Part shown: piece by piece, positions 35,618 to 44,735 of the stretch
Numbering within the stretch: the first letter of the stretch is position 1
How the letters are laid out: each line of letters begins with the position of its first letter
DNA from: Planctomycetaceae bacterium
GTDB lineage: Bacteria; Planctomycetota; Planctomycetia; Planctomycetales; Planctomycetaceae
Length of the DNA stretch: 64,000 nt
Assembly: GCA_014762625.1 (NCBI GenBank)
Contig: JABURQ010000067.1
Location: forward strand, 1 to 64,000
Reading direction: 5' to 3'
Program-made: the position numbers and the translations under genes
Notes under the pieces: generated by a model
Databases searched by the model: none
What the model was told of the DNA's origin: nothing
What the model saw: the letters and a program-made list of their open reading frames with translations, nothing else

Positions 35618-37408
35618 ATGAAGGAAACGCCTGTGCGTTGGTCTCAATCGCTGATTCCCACGATGAAAGAAAATCCCTCCGATGCGGAGATTCCCAGCCA
35701 TCGGCTGATGATTCGCGCGGGGCTCATTCGACAGCTTATGGCGGGGGCGTACACCTATCTGCCACTCGGTTGGAAGGCAATTCGTAAAGCCGAGGCGATT
35801 ATCCGCGAGGAAATGGATCGCGCGGGAGCCGTCGAACTGCATATGCCGGCGTTGCAGCCGATCGAATTGTTCGAACGGACGGGACGTCGAGAAGCGTTCG
35901 GCAATGTGCTGATCAACTTTCCGATTCGACGCGGAAATCAGGAAGGGCACTACGCTCTCGGTCCGACGCACGAAGAAGTCATCACCGATCTCATCTCGAA
36001 ACTGGTCAGCAGCTACCGTCAGTTGCCGTTTACGATGTATCAGATCCAGACCAAGTTCCGGAATGAGGAACGTCCCCGCTTCGGCGTGTTGCGGACGAGC
36101 GAATTTCAGATGAAGGACGCATACAGCTTCAGCTCCACTCTGGAGCAACTCGACCAGATCTACAACGCGATGTACAACGCTTACTGCCGCATCTTTGCTC
36201 GCTGCGGACTGGAATACCTGCCGGTCGAAGCGGAGAGCGGGCCGATCGGCGGCGATGCCTCTCACGAATTCATGATTCCCGCCGGTAACGGGGAGGATTC
36301 GATCTTCCGTTGTCCTTCCTGCAAGTACGCCGCGAATATCGAACGCGCCGATACCGGGCGCAGTGTGACTTTCAAGGAAGTTGCTGAGGGAGACATGCAG
36401 CCACTGGAAGAAGTGGCGACTCCCAAAGCGGGCAGCATCGAACAGGTGACCACAGCGATGGGCTGCGAAGCGTCCGACCTGATCAAGACATTGATTTACG
36501 TCGTGGATGGCAAGCCGGTCGCTGTGCTGTTGCGCGGCGATCACGAAGCCAACGAAGGGAAGATTCGCCGCGCACTCGACGCGGAATCTGTGGAACTCGC
36601 CGACAACGCCACCATCGAAAAAGTGACCGGTGCACCGGTCGGCTTCGCGGGACCGAAAGGACTCTCGATCAAGATCGTCGCCGATCACGACGTTCCGTCG
36701 ATCAACCCCGCGGTCATCGGAGCCAACAAGGCCGATGCTCATTTCAAGAATGCCTATCTCGGTCGCGATTATGAACTCGAAACCGATGCGGACGGCAACC
36801 CCGTCACCTTCGATCTGCGGAATGCCGAGCCGGGGGACGGCTGTCCCAAATGCGACGGTACTTTGGAACGCGTTCACGGGATCGAAGTCGGTCACGTCTT
36901 CAAACTTGGAACGAAGTATTCGGAAGCTCTCGATGCAACCTTTCTCGACGAGAAAGAACAGCGGCACCCGATCATCATGGGGTGTTACGGGATCGGCGTG
37001 AACCGCATCATCGCCGGCATCGCGGAAACGCGACATGACGACAACGGCATCGACTGGCCCTTGTCGCTGGCACCGTTTGAAGTCGATATCATTCCGTTGA
37101 AAGTGGACGACGAGGAAGTGATGCAGGCGGCTGAAGGCTTGTATGATTCCCTGAACTCACAGGGCGTCGATGTGATTCTGGATGACCGCCCTGCCCGTCC
37201 CGGCGTGAAATTTAAAGACTCCGAACTGATTGGTTTCCCGCTCCGCATTGTCATCGGCGGACGCGGACTGGCGGAAGGGAACCTGGAAGTCAAATGGCGG
37301 TCGGATGAAGAGCCGACGATGATTCCGGTCGCGGATGTGGAAGCTCGTGTCCTGGAAATGCTGGCGGAAAAACGCGCGGAGGAAGCGAGTCAGGTTCCGG
37401 AGGTTTGA
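35618..37408 (+). CDS. proS: Prolyl-tRNA synthetase
   Basis: A 596-residue class II synthetase charging tRNA-Pro. Seen: the N-terminal [20 protein letters not shown], motif 2 region [20 protein letters not shown] near residue 150, an editing (YbaK-like) insertion at about 240-390, motif 3 ([14 protein letters not shown] near 455) and the C-terminal anticodon domain. This is the bacterial-type ProS with editing domain. An alternative is an earlier or later Met; the chosen start fits the family. Confidence 0.97.
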   Translation: MKETPVRWSQSLIPTMKENPSDAEIPSHRLMIRAGLIRQLMAGAYTYLPLGWKAIRKAEAIIREEMDRAGAVELHMPALQPIELFERTGRREAFGNVLINFPIRRGNQEGHYALGPTHEEVITDLISKLVSSYRQLPFTMYQIQTKFRNEERPRFGVLRTSEFQMKDAYSFSSTLEQLDQIYNAMYNAYCRIFARCGLEYLPVEAESGPIGGDASHEFMIPAGNGEDSIFRCPSCKYAANIERADTGRSVTFKEVAEGDMQPLEEVATPKAGSIEQVTTAMGCEASDLIKTLIYVVDGKPVAVLLRGDHEANEGKIRRALDAESVELADNATIEKVTGAPVGFAGPKGLSIKIVADHDVPSINPAVIGANKADAHFKNAYLGRDYELETDADGNPVTFDLRNAEPGDGCPKCDGTLERVHGIEVGHVFKLGTKYSEALDATFLDEKEQRHPIIMGCYGIGVNRIIAGIAETRHDDNGIDWPLSLAPFEVDIIPLKVDDEEVMQAAEGLYDSLNSQGVDVILDDRPARPGVKFKDSELIGFPLRIVIGGRGLAEGNLEVKWRSDEEPTMIPVADVEARVLEMLAEKRAEEASQVPEV

Positions 37409-37453
37409 AGTGATGAGTGGGGCGGGGAGCCCGATTCAGGTGTATTTTAAGAG

Positions 37454-37479
37454 AGCCCTGCGGCGCAAGCCGCGGGGCT
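37454..37479 (+). terminator. Strong hairpin downstream of proS
   Basis: An 11-bp stem, AGCCCTGCGGC with GCCGCGGGGCT (one G-T wobble), closed by a GCAA tetraloop. It lies about 45 bp beyond proS. There is no T-run, so it could be a transcript-stabilising or REP-like element instead of a true terminator. Confidence 0.5.
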
Positions 37480-37487
37480 GCAATGGT

Positions 37488-37594
37488 TGACCACGAATGA
37501 AAAGGAATAACTCGAATAATAAAAATCGTGTGCTTTTCTCACAGAGTTCCACTCAATTTCACATTCGTTTAATTCGAGTGATTCGTGGTTAAAA
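37488..37594. repeat. Inverted pair of a dispersed repeat
   Basis: GACCACGAATGAAAAGG at the left and, inverted, ATTCGTGGTTAAAA at the right (about 37581) are two copies of the same ATTCGTGGT-type unit facing each other around about 50 bp of AT-rich DNA. Confidence 0.5.
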
Positions 37595-37640
37595 ATTGCC
37601 AGAGTATTCATTCTGGAGCAATGGGTTAAACTCTTTCACC

Positions 37641-38315
37641 ATGAATTCCCTCACCGAACTGCCGCCGTTGGAAGTCCTCTTCGAAGACAATCACTGTCTC
37701 GTCGTGAATAAGCCCGCGCGCGTCCTCACGATGGGAGATGAAACCGGCGAGCCGACGCTGCTCGAACAGGCGAAGCAGTATCTCAAACAGAAATACGACA
37801 AGCCGGGCAATGTCTATCTCGGCGTCGTCCATCGTCTCGATCGCCCAACCTCGGGCGTGGTCCTGTTCGCCCGGACTTCCAAAGCGGCGTCCCGACTGTC
37901 GGATCAACTCAGACGTCACGCCATGACGAAGACGTACCATGCGCTGGTGGAAGGTGTGCCTGACAAAGAGAGCGATAAACTCTCCCACTGGTTGCTCAAG
38001 AATCGTGAGACCAATCTTGTCAGCGTGGTGAGCGAGGGGACACGTGACGCCCAGTCGGCGTTGTTGAATTATCGCTTATTGGAGAGACGGGGAGAGAGAA
38101 GTCTGCTGGAAGTGGTTCCCGAAACGGGACGCAGTCATCAGATACGGGTGCAACTGGCGGAAATCGGCACGCCGATCGTGGGAGACAAGAAGTACGGCTC
38201 GCCGACGTTGCTGGGAGGCAAGATCTGTCTACACGCCCTCTCGCTGGAGTTCGAGCATCCCACTTTGAAGGAGTCTGTACGCGTCGAAATGCCGGTTCCC
38301 GATTACTTTTCCTGA
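37641..38315 (+). CDS. RluA-family pseudouridine synthase
   Basis: A 224-residue enzyme converting uridine to pseudouridine in rRNA or tRNA. The catalytic Asp stands in VHRLDRPTSGVVLFA near residue 70, followed by LEVVPETGRSHQIRVQLAEIG and DKKYGSP. There is no S4 domain, so it is the short RluA/TruC-like kind. The ATG at 37641 is preferred over a TTG 45 bp upstream that lies in the repeat. Its end overlaps the convergent TPR gene by 13 bp. Confidence 0.93.
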   Translation: MNSLTELPPLEVLFEDNHCLVVNKPARVLTMGDETGEPTLLEQAKQYLKQKYDKPGNVYLGVVHRLDRPTSGVVLFARTSKAASRLSDQLRRHAMTKTYHALVEGVPDKESDKLSHWLLKNRETNLVSVVSEGTRDAQSALLNYRLLERRGERSLLEVVPETGRSHQIRVQLAEIGTPIVGDKKYGSPTLLGGKICLHALSLEFEHPTLKESVRVEMPVPDYFS

Positions 38316-38758
38316 TCATCCTGCTGAGGGTGATTCTCGAGACGTCCCTGCGGACGGTGGTCGGGTGGATTGACCAGGCCGTGGACATCTTCGTCCGAGA
38401 GGTCAAAATCCTCGCCCAAGACTTCGGCGGTTTCGGCGGCGAGCTTGGCCAGTTCGGCCATCGCTTCGTCTCCTTGGGCGGTGTAGCATTCACCCAGCGA
38501 ACGCCAGGCAAATCGGCTCAATGGGGCGGGGATCATCCGGGCCGCTTCTTCCAACCAGGGAATGGCGGCGGAATAATCGTCCAGCGCTTTGTGAGCCGAC
38601 CCTCGGAGATAGTACACGGAAGCCTCGAAATTCTCGGCGTCCTGAATTTTGTCCAGCTCACGCAGAGCGTGGGCCGGCATACTCAGGTCGAGGTATCCGT
38701 CAGCCGCCAAAATCCGTCGGGCAACTTTTTGCTGTTCGCGCGTCATCGTGGCAATCAT
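38303..38758 (-). CDS. TPR-like small protein
   Basis: A 151-residue soluble protein with helical repeats of TPR type: LDLSMPAHALRELDKIQDAE, ASVYYLRGSAHKALDDYSAA and AWRSLGECYTAQGDEAM. GGAGG lies 8 bases before this ATG, which favours it over one 11 codons upstream. It probably mediates a protein contact; partner unknown. Confidence 0.8.
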   Translation of the reverse strand: MIATMTREQQKVARRILAADGYLDLSMPAHALRELDKIQDAENFEASVYYLRGSAHKALDDYSAAIPWLEEAARMIPAPLSRFAWRSLGECYTAQGDEAMAELAKLAAETAEVLGEDFDLSDEDVHGLVNPPDHRPQGRLENHPQQDDQEK

Positions 38759-39133
38759 ATGACTGCCCTCCATATTGCGGGAAAGTGACATGTGAAACTG
38801 ACTGTTACAGAACTCACATTCGTCATAAGAATCATATGCAGTTGCCGTGCCAAGACCAGCTCTGAATGTGTGTAAAATCCTGTAAGTGACTGTCTGGAAA
38901 CAGGATAGGGGCTATGCTTGTTTCATGCATCAGTTAGACAGCTGTCAGGATGACATGGTTCGCGATGTCGTTTCTACAAACAGTGTTGCAGAAAAGTGGA
39001 GATCTGTCGCAATTTGAATCAGTTTTTACGGTATCCCGGCCTCCTGACGGAGAGTGCTTGATCCGGGACGCGACTCCCGACAAGATGAAGAAACGCCTTC
39101 CCACTAACGATCTCTTTCACAGGAGTTTATCTC
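38759..39133. other. Intergenic region before the sulfatase
   Basis: No gene is seen. There is an inverted repeat ATCCTGT (38877-38883) / ACAGGAT (38900-38906), and TGTCAGGATGACA at about 38944. One of these could be an operator for the sulfatase, but nothing else supports that. Confidence 0.4.
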
Positions 39134-39136
39134 GTG

Positions 39137-40696
39137 ATGCGTTTCGCTCGACTCAGCCTGTCTCTACTCATATTTGGAGCGTTCTCCGGTTCGCTGCTCT
39201 CCGCCGCCGACCGACCGAATATTCTGTTCATCTTCTCGGACGACCACGCGGCCCAGTCGATTTCCGCTTACGGATCCAGAATCAATAAAACCCCCAACCT
39301 AGATCGGATCGGGAACGGCGGGATGATCTTTGAGAACTGTTTCTGTACGAATTCGATTTGCGGACCGAGTCGCGCGGTGATCCTGACCGGAAAGCACTCG
39401 CACGTCAACGGGTTCATGCGGAACGGCGACCGCTTCGACGGTTCGCAGCAGACATTTCCCAAACTGTTGCAGAAGGTCGGCTATCAGACCGCGATGGTCG
39501 GGAAATGGCATCTCGGAACCGACCCGACCGGTTTCGATTACTGGCACATTCTGAAAGGACAAGGGCCGTACTACAATCCGCCGATGATTGAGAACGGCGA
39601 ACAGGTGAAGCACGTCGGCTACACGACCGATATCATCACCGACATCACCCTCGACTGGTTCAAGCAGAAGCGGGATGCCGACAAACCGTTCATGATGATG
39701 TATCAGCACAAAGCTCCGCATCGTAACTGGCAGCCCGGTCCCAAATATCTGACGAAGTACGACGACGTCACGATTCCCGAACCGCCGACATTGTTCGACG
39801 ATTACATCGGACGGGGTACCGCCGCCAAGACGCAGGATATGTCGATCGAAAAGACGATGAACGCCCGGGACTTGAAGCTCGTCCCTCCCAATAACCTAAC
39901 GCCCGAGCAACTGGAACAGTGGAACGCCGCCTACGAACCGAAAAACAAGGCGTTCCGGGAAGCGAACCTGCAGGGGAAAGATCTCGTTCGCTGGAAGTAC
40001 CAGCGCTACATCAAGGACTATCTCCGCTGTATTGCGTCGGTCGATGAGAATGTCGGTCGCGTTCTCGATTACCTCGACGAATCGGGACTCGCCGAAAACA
40101 CGGTCGTCATTTATTCTTCCGATCAGGGGTTTTATCTCGGCGAACATGGCTGGTTTGACAAACGGTTCATGTACGAAGAGTCTTACCGGATGCCGCTGAT
40201 GGTGCGTTGGCCGGGAGTCATTTCACCGGGACAGCGGAACGACGAACTGGTCTCCAATATCGATTTCGCGGAAACGTTTCTCGATCTGGCGGGAGCCGAT
40301 ATCCCCGACGATATGCAGGGCCGCTCGCTGGTGCCCCTCTTCGAAGGGGAGACTCCAGACGACTGGCGGACCGCCCTGTACTATCACTACTACGAATATC
40401 CCGGCGCTCACAGCGTCCGTCGGCATTACGGCGTCCGGACGAAGGATCACAAGCTGATATACTTCTATAATCTGGAAGAGTACGAGCTGTACGATATGGA
40501 CAAGGATCCGGACGAACTCCACAGCGTCTACGACGATCCCGCTTACGAAGACGTCGCGAAGGATCTGAAACGCCGGATCAAGGAATTCCAGGATCTGTAC
40601 GACGTCCCGGATGACAGCGGCACGATCACCAAGGACGGCCAACGCAAACCGGGAACCGATCGTCGCGGTCGTCGGATCAAGAAAGAGCAGACCTAA
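39137..40696 (+). CDS. Sulfatase
   Basis: An exported type I sulfatase of about 519 residues hydrolysing sulfate esters, probably of sulfated polysaccharides. A signal peptide ([16 protein letters not shown]) comes first, then [13 protein letters not shown] with the metal-binding Asp pair. [11 protein letters not shown] near residue 75 holds the Cys that is converted to formylglycine. VGKWHLGT and [20 protein letters not shown] are further active-site blocks. AGGAG lies 11 bases before this ATG and 8 before an adjacent GTG (39134), so either codon could be used. Planctomycetes are known for many sulfatases. Confidence 0.95.
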   Translation: MRFARLSLSLLIFGAFSGSLLSAADRPNILFIFSDDHAAQSISAYGSRINKTPNLDRIGNGGMIFENCFCTNSICGPSRAVILTGKHSHVNGFMRNGDRFDGSQQTFPKLLQKVGYQTAMVGKWHLGTDPTGFDYWHILKGQGPYYNPPMIENGEQVKHVGYTTDIITDITLDWFKQKRDADKPFMMMYQHKAPHRNWQPGPKYLTKYDDVTIPEPPTLFDDYIGRGTAAKTQDMSIEKTMNARDLKLVPPNNLTPEQLEQWNAAYEPKNKAFREANLQGKDLVRWKYQRYIKDYLRCIASVDENVGRVLDYLDESGLAENTVVIYSSDQGFYLGEHGWFDKRFMYEESYRMPLMVRWPGVISPGQRNDELVSNIDFAETFLDLAGADIPDDMQGRSLVPLFEGETPDDWRTALYYHYYEYPGAHSVRRHYGVRTKDHKLIYFYNLEEYELYDMDKDPDELHSVYDDPAYEDVAKDLKRRIKEFQDLYDVPDDSGTITKDGQRKPGTDRRGRRIKKEQT

Positions 40697-40722
40697 GCAG
40701 TGATGTGCGACGTCACCTGCGG

Positions 40723-40761
40723 AACTCCCGTTGAGATGTTTCTCTCAGCGGGAGTTTTTTT
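40723..40761 (+). terminator. Intrinsic terminator of the sulfatase
   Basis: AACTCCCG and CGGGAGTT form an 8-bp stem extended inward by TTGAGA/TCTC pairing, followed by seven T. It isolates the following AT-rich gene from the sulfatase transcript. Confidence 0.9.
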
Positions 40762-40840
40762 GTGTGCGGGTGAAAATCTCACTTTTTTCTCATTTCAATT
40801 CATTTTGTCATGTGAAGTAGATGGGGCGTGATTTACGATC

Positions 40841-40851
40841 ACAACTGTTGT
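40841..40851. promoter_or_regulatory. Operator-like palindrome ACAAC-T-GTTGT
   Basis: A perfect 5-1-5 palindrome, 33 bp before the preferred start of the ATPase-S24 gene. Many S24-domain proteins control their own genes, so a regulatory site is conceivable. It could also be chance. Confidence 0.25.
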
Positions 40852-40883
40852 CATGTCTATTGTTGTTTGAATGGTCATATCTC

Positions 40884-43800
40884 ATGCTGAGCCCTCAATC
40901 CCAAGAAGTGATCGACATACTCTTAGCCGGTGAAGAAGTTGGGACCGCTGAGAATTCAATAAATATCTTTGATGCTGATGCGCAGTCCTTTCTGCAAGTC
41001 CTGATTGACAATCAAGACAAACTTAATGAATTGAGTGGTGCGAGAAGAGCCGAACTCGCTCTGAAAAAATTTCTCGAAGTTAAAGAACAACTGAAAGAAG
41101 AAGCTACTGAGCAAGCACAGGAGGTCGAAACGGTAGAAGAAGCCGAACAAACGAGCGAGGTGAAACGATATCGCCTCATTTCGATAAGCTGCAATTCGTT
41201 TCGCGGAATCGCTCCGGCAGGTGAGGATTTTGAGTTCGAATTTGATGCGAAATCAACACTCATCTATGGTCCTAACGGAAGCGGCAAATCGAGCCTTATG
41301 GGAGCCATCACTTGGGCGCTTTCCGGCACTGCTGTGACAGATTCAGGCAACACAAGCAAGGGCAGTAAGGATGCTTCTCTCCATAAGAAGATAGACAATA
41401 AACAGAAGAAAGGAAGCAAGGCTACCGATTGGCCGGTTGTTGCGACAATTCCGGATGGTGAAATAGATAATACCACTGAGCCTAAATGTTCCGTAACACT
41501 TGAACTTCAATCGCAAGCAGATCAAAGCATCTTGCGAGTTCGTCGCTCATTGGAAAGGGAGCTTGAAGCCTGCGAACACGCTGATTTTGATGACGAAGCC
41601 AATTGGAAGGTTGTTCGGGATTTATCTCAGTTTCAGATCAGCGCTTTGGATATACAGTTATCAGTGGTTGCTCCGACGATTTTTGGACGATCAACAGTCG
41701 AGGAGGCGGAAAGTACGACTAAACTTCTGGGTATGGTGTTGGGATTCGATGGACTCGCAGAACTGGGAAAACTTGCCGGCGATATCGGGGGAAATTGCTC
41801 GAGGCTTGTCACAACAACAAATCAACAAAGGGATGGGATTGAAGAGGCTCTTAATACGTCTCTGCAAAATGCCCTCGAAGACATCCCAGACACTTCTCCG
41901 GAGCAACCGCGGATCAAAGAGTTCATTGCTGATGAAACAAAAGAACAAAATGTTGTCGATGAAATTATCGAATCCCTGAACCAATCTCAAGTAGAGGCGG
42001 AAGCAGCGTTAGCAGCATTGCTAGGAATAGAGATTGATGAGGAAAGCGAAGTTTCCGCCGGGCTTTCAGAGGCTTTGATTAGGGAACTGGGAAATCTCAA
42101 GAATGATGGCCTCAAACGAATTTTTCCATCTCTCGATGCTGATTTGGAGATGCAATCGATATTGAAAGGAAATGAGGAGCCCCAGGAGGAAGTGCTAAAT
42201 GCTCGATATGCCGAATTTAAAGCTTTCCTGGCGGAAGCTAGAGAGCGAATTGCTCAACGTTTTGAGTGGAAGAAAAAAGAAGATGCGCACACCAAACTTC
42301 CGCTAATGCGTCATGCTGCTGAGGAGTTTCATGCAGATGAAAACCTATGTCCCGTCTGTGATCAATCGCTGGAGCCTGTTCCCAAAGTCAAGGAAGAGCT
42401 TGAGAGCTTGCAGGATGTTGAATCAGAGTACCTTGAAGAGCCAGAACGTTTTTTTCGCACCCTAAAAATTGAACTGGAAGACACTGTCTCTAATTCAATC
42501 AGAACATTGGCCGACAAGACTCCCGGTGAAAGGTTGATCGAAGACTGGACGGACTATTTGGAGAACAGATTTCCAGAATCGCTGAATGCCATCGCAACGA
42601 CCTTAGAACCAAGTTTCAGAGAAATCGTAGACGGCTTCGAAGAGGTGACAGCTGCGTCGATCTCGTTGTATCCGGATGATGCGACTGAAGACTTCGCCAA
42701 CTCGGGGGCTGCTTTCGAACAAGCCGTTAAGGATGCCACTTCAGGGTATGCAGTCGCAGATTGGCTCCTGAAGAACATAGAAACCGCGAAGCAAAAACTC
42801 GCGAAATGCCTCACTTCAACAGAAGAGGAAGAGAATTCACTTGTACTAAAACTACAAGCAGGGAAACAGACTGCCGACGAAATCACACCCGTGAAAAATA
42901 CACTGAAGCATTTGGGACAGTCAAAACAACATTTAGAAAAACTGGAGAAAATTGATAGTCAGCTGAGTGCATTAGCTGATCTCAAAACTGCGATTGAGCG
43001 AGTAAAAGAATTGAAAACGTATGCCGAGACAGAAGTCGTGAATCGATTTACTCAAGTCTCGGATCAAACTCTCGACAACTGGAAAAAACTGTATAAGAAC
43101 AAAGTCAGTGGATTACTACCTTGCAAGATGGTGATCGAAAAACGAAAAGCTGATGTGGCAGTTTTTCTGACGCAAGGTGATGTTGAGGTCCCATCAGTTC
43201 CTTTTGCCAACGCAGGTCTTCAACGCTCGATAGCCCTCTGCTTCTACTTTGCACTTCTGGAAAAACATCCCAACGGGCTGAATTTTATTGTTATGGACGA
43301 CCCGATTTTATCTCTTGACGAAAATCACCGAGAAAGATGGTCGAGGCGTTTATTGTGTCCTGAGACGAATGATCGACAATCAATCATTGCTACACATCAG
43401 GAGCAATATGCCGAGCATTGTAGAGAACAATTTCCATCAGATAGTTACTTCAGGTTAATTGATCGAAAACATAGAAATAGAATCACATGCGAACCTACTC
43501 AACGTTTGCAGAAGGCTGAAATAAAGATTCACGCTGGGGATAAAAGCGCTGCGTTCGAAATGAGAATGTTTGTCGAAGAGATATACTTATCCTTTGAGTC
43601 TTATTCCCCGGATGCTTTTTTCTTTGGCAATTTAACTCAGATGACGAATTCATACGCTTCGTTCTCTAAACCACATCCTCTCGCAAGCAATACTCAAAAT
43701 AAGATAGTTGCACGTTTGAATAAACAAGAAGTAACCTCAGTGACAAACCCGGGATCGCACAAGTATACCCAACCAAATGTGTCAATAACGATGTGTGAAG

Positions 43801-44711
43801 ATTGCCTGGAAGAGTTAAGAACTGTCGAAGGGCAATTCAAAAACGAGCTCAAACGGTTATCAACAGTTCGAGCACATGCACTTCGAGATGCATCAATCCC
43901 TTCCGCAGTCATTCAATTCTCGCAGTTACCGGACACGGCTATATGGAGTGGTGTGCAGCTTATGAAAGTGGCGACTGCTGCCGCCAGAAATAATACATGG
44001 GTTTTGGAGGAGAGTCAGGGTGTAGCAGTGTTGTCTGTTGTTGATGGAGAGGCAATTGTTTGTGCAACAAATGCTATCGAGCCAGTGATTCGATTTGGAC
44101 AATGGATACTGATAGCTCCAGAATCTGAGTTGCCCGAGGATGGAGACTTGGTTGCCGTTGACTGCGTGAATGGTGATCGATTGGTGAGAAGGATTTGGTC
44201 AAGTCGAGATGACTGGACATTACAGGCAATTAATCCTGTAGAGCCAATTCCAGATCATACTGTCCCAAAAGTTGGATCTCCTGTTCGAAAAATTCTGGGA
44301 GTACTTTACGAGCCACTCCAGACTACTCAATCATCAAACAATAACAATATTATTGAATGGCAACCCAGTAACCACTTTAACAACAATGTTTTATCATCGT
44401 TGGAAGGTGTCCAAGTAATAGGCGAGAGCATGAAGCCAATTGCATGTCCGGGTCAGCATGTTTTGATCGACAAAGACCCAATAGCGAACAATGAGATTCA
44501 TAATGGGGATCTTGTTGTGGCTGATACAAATGACGAAGACATTGGTCGGGTAATCAAAAGATTCTACAGAACCGACAATGGATGTGTGCTTATCAGCCCC
44601 AACCCCGTTGATCCTCATGCACCCGAAACAATGAGTGAGGAACAAATGCAACTGGCGAATTTCTGGAAGGTTAAGGGCGTGTTGTTCGAAGCTCATGAAA
44701 TTGAAGATTAA
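40884..44711 (+). CDS. Rad50/SMC-like ATPase fused to tandem LexA/S24-type domains
   Basis: A protein of 1275 residues (1296 if an ATG at 40821 is used). Residues 1-95 are helical and acidic. An ABC-type ATPase follows: Walker A GPNGSGKSS at 129-137; a long interrupted coiled coil; a zinc-hook-like CPVC at 489-492; an altered signature (FANAGLQRSIAL); Walker B FIVMDDPILSLDEN around 801-815; and a switch-His segment IIATHQEQ. After about 200 residues of unknown type come two S24-like domains. The first has NAIEP where the Ser-Met motif belongs and Arg for the Lys. The second has GESMKP (Ser1182) and VIKRF (Lys1225), the complete peptidase pair. No HTH is visible. Codon use is AT-richer than its neighbours. 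It stands alone between terminator and an opposed gene, suggesting an acquired one-gene defence or damage-response module. Confidence 0.85.
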   Translation: MLSPQSQEVIDILLAGEEVGTAENSINIFDADAQSFLQVLIDNQDKLNELSGARRAELALKKFLEVKEQLKEEATEQAQEVETVEEAEQTSEVKRYRLISISCNSFRGIAPAGEDFEFEFDAKSTLIYGPNGSGKSSLMGAITWALSGTAVTDSGNTSKGSKDASLHKKIDNKQKKGSKATDWPVVATIPDGEIDNTTEPKCSVTLELQSQADQSILRVRRSLERELEACEHADFDDEANWKVVRDLSQFQISALDIQLSVVAPTIFGRSTVEEAESTTKLLGMVLGFDGLAELGKLAGDIGGNCSRLVTTTNQQRDGIEEALNTSLQNALEDIPDTSPEQPRIKEFIADETKEQNVVDEIIESLNQSQVEAEAALAALLGIEIDEESEVSAGLSEALIRELGNLKNDGLKRIFPSLDADLEMQSILKGNEEPQEEVLNARYAEFKAFLAEARERIAQRFEWKKKEDAHTKLPLMRHAAEEFHADENLCPVCDQSLEPVPKVKEELESLQDVESEYLEEPERFFRTLKIELEDTVSNSIRTLADKTPGERLIEDWTDYLENRFPESLNAIATTLEPSFREIVDGFEEVTAASISLYPDDATEDFANSGAAFEQAVKDATSGYAVADWLLKNIETAKQKLAKCLTSTEEEENSLVLKLQAGKQTADEITPVKNTLKHLGQSKQHLEKLEKIDSQLSALADLKTAIERVKELKTYAETEVVNRFTQVSDQTLDNWKKLYKNKVSGLLPCKMVIEKRKADVAVFLTQGDVEVPSVPFANAGLQRSIALCFYFALLEKHPNGLNFIVMDDPILSLDENHRERWSRRLLCPETNDRQSIIATHQEQYAEHCREQFPSDSYFRLIDRKHRNRITCEPTQRLQKAEIKIHAGDKSAAFEMRMFVEEIYLSFESYSPDAFFFGNLTQMTNSYASFSKPHPLASNTQNKIVARLNKQEVTSVTNPGSHKYTQPNVSITMCEDCLEELRTVEGQFKNELKRLSTVRAHALRDASIPSAVIQFSQLPDTAIWSGVQLMKVATAAARNNTWVLEESQGVAVLSVVDGEAIVCATNAIEPVIRFGQWILIAPESELPEDGDLVAVDCVNGDRLVRRIWSSRDDWTLQAINPVEPIPDHTVPKVGSPVRKILGVLYEPLQTTQSSNNNNIIEWQPSNHFNNNVLSSLEGVQVIGESMKPIACPGQHVLIDKDPIANNEIHNGDLVVADTNDEDIGRVIKRFYRTDNGCVLISPNPVDPHAPETMSEEQMQLANFWKVKGVLFEAHEIED

Positions 44712-44735
44712 TGACGATTTGTGAGGGGAATAGAG

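Noticed and set aside
35450-37036. 528-codon minus-strand frame
   Set aside because: It lies opposite proS and has no domain pattern; GC-rich codon bias keeps the antisense frame open.
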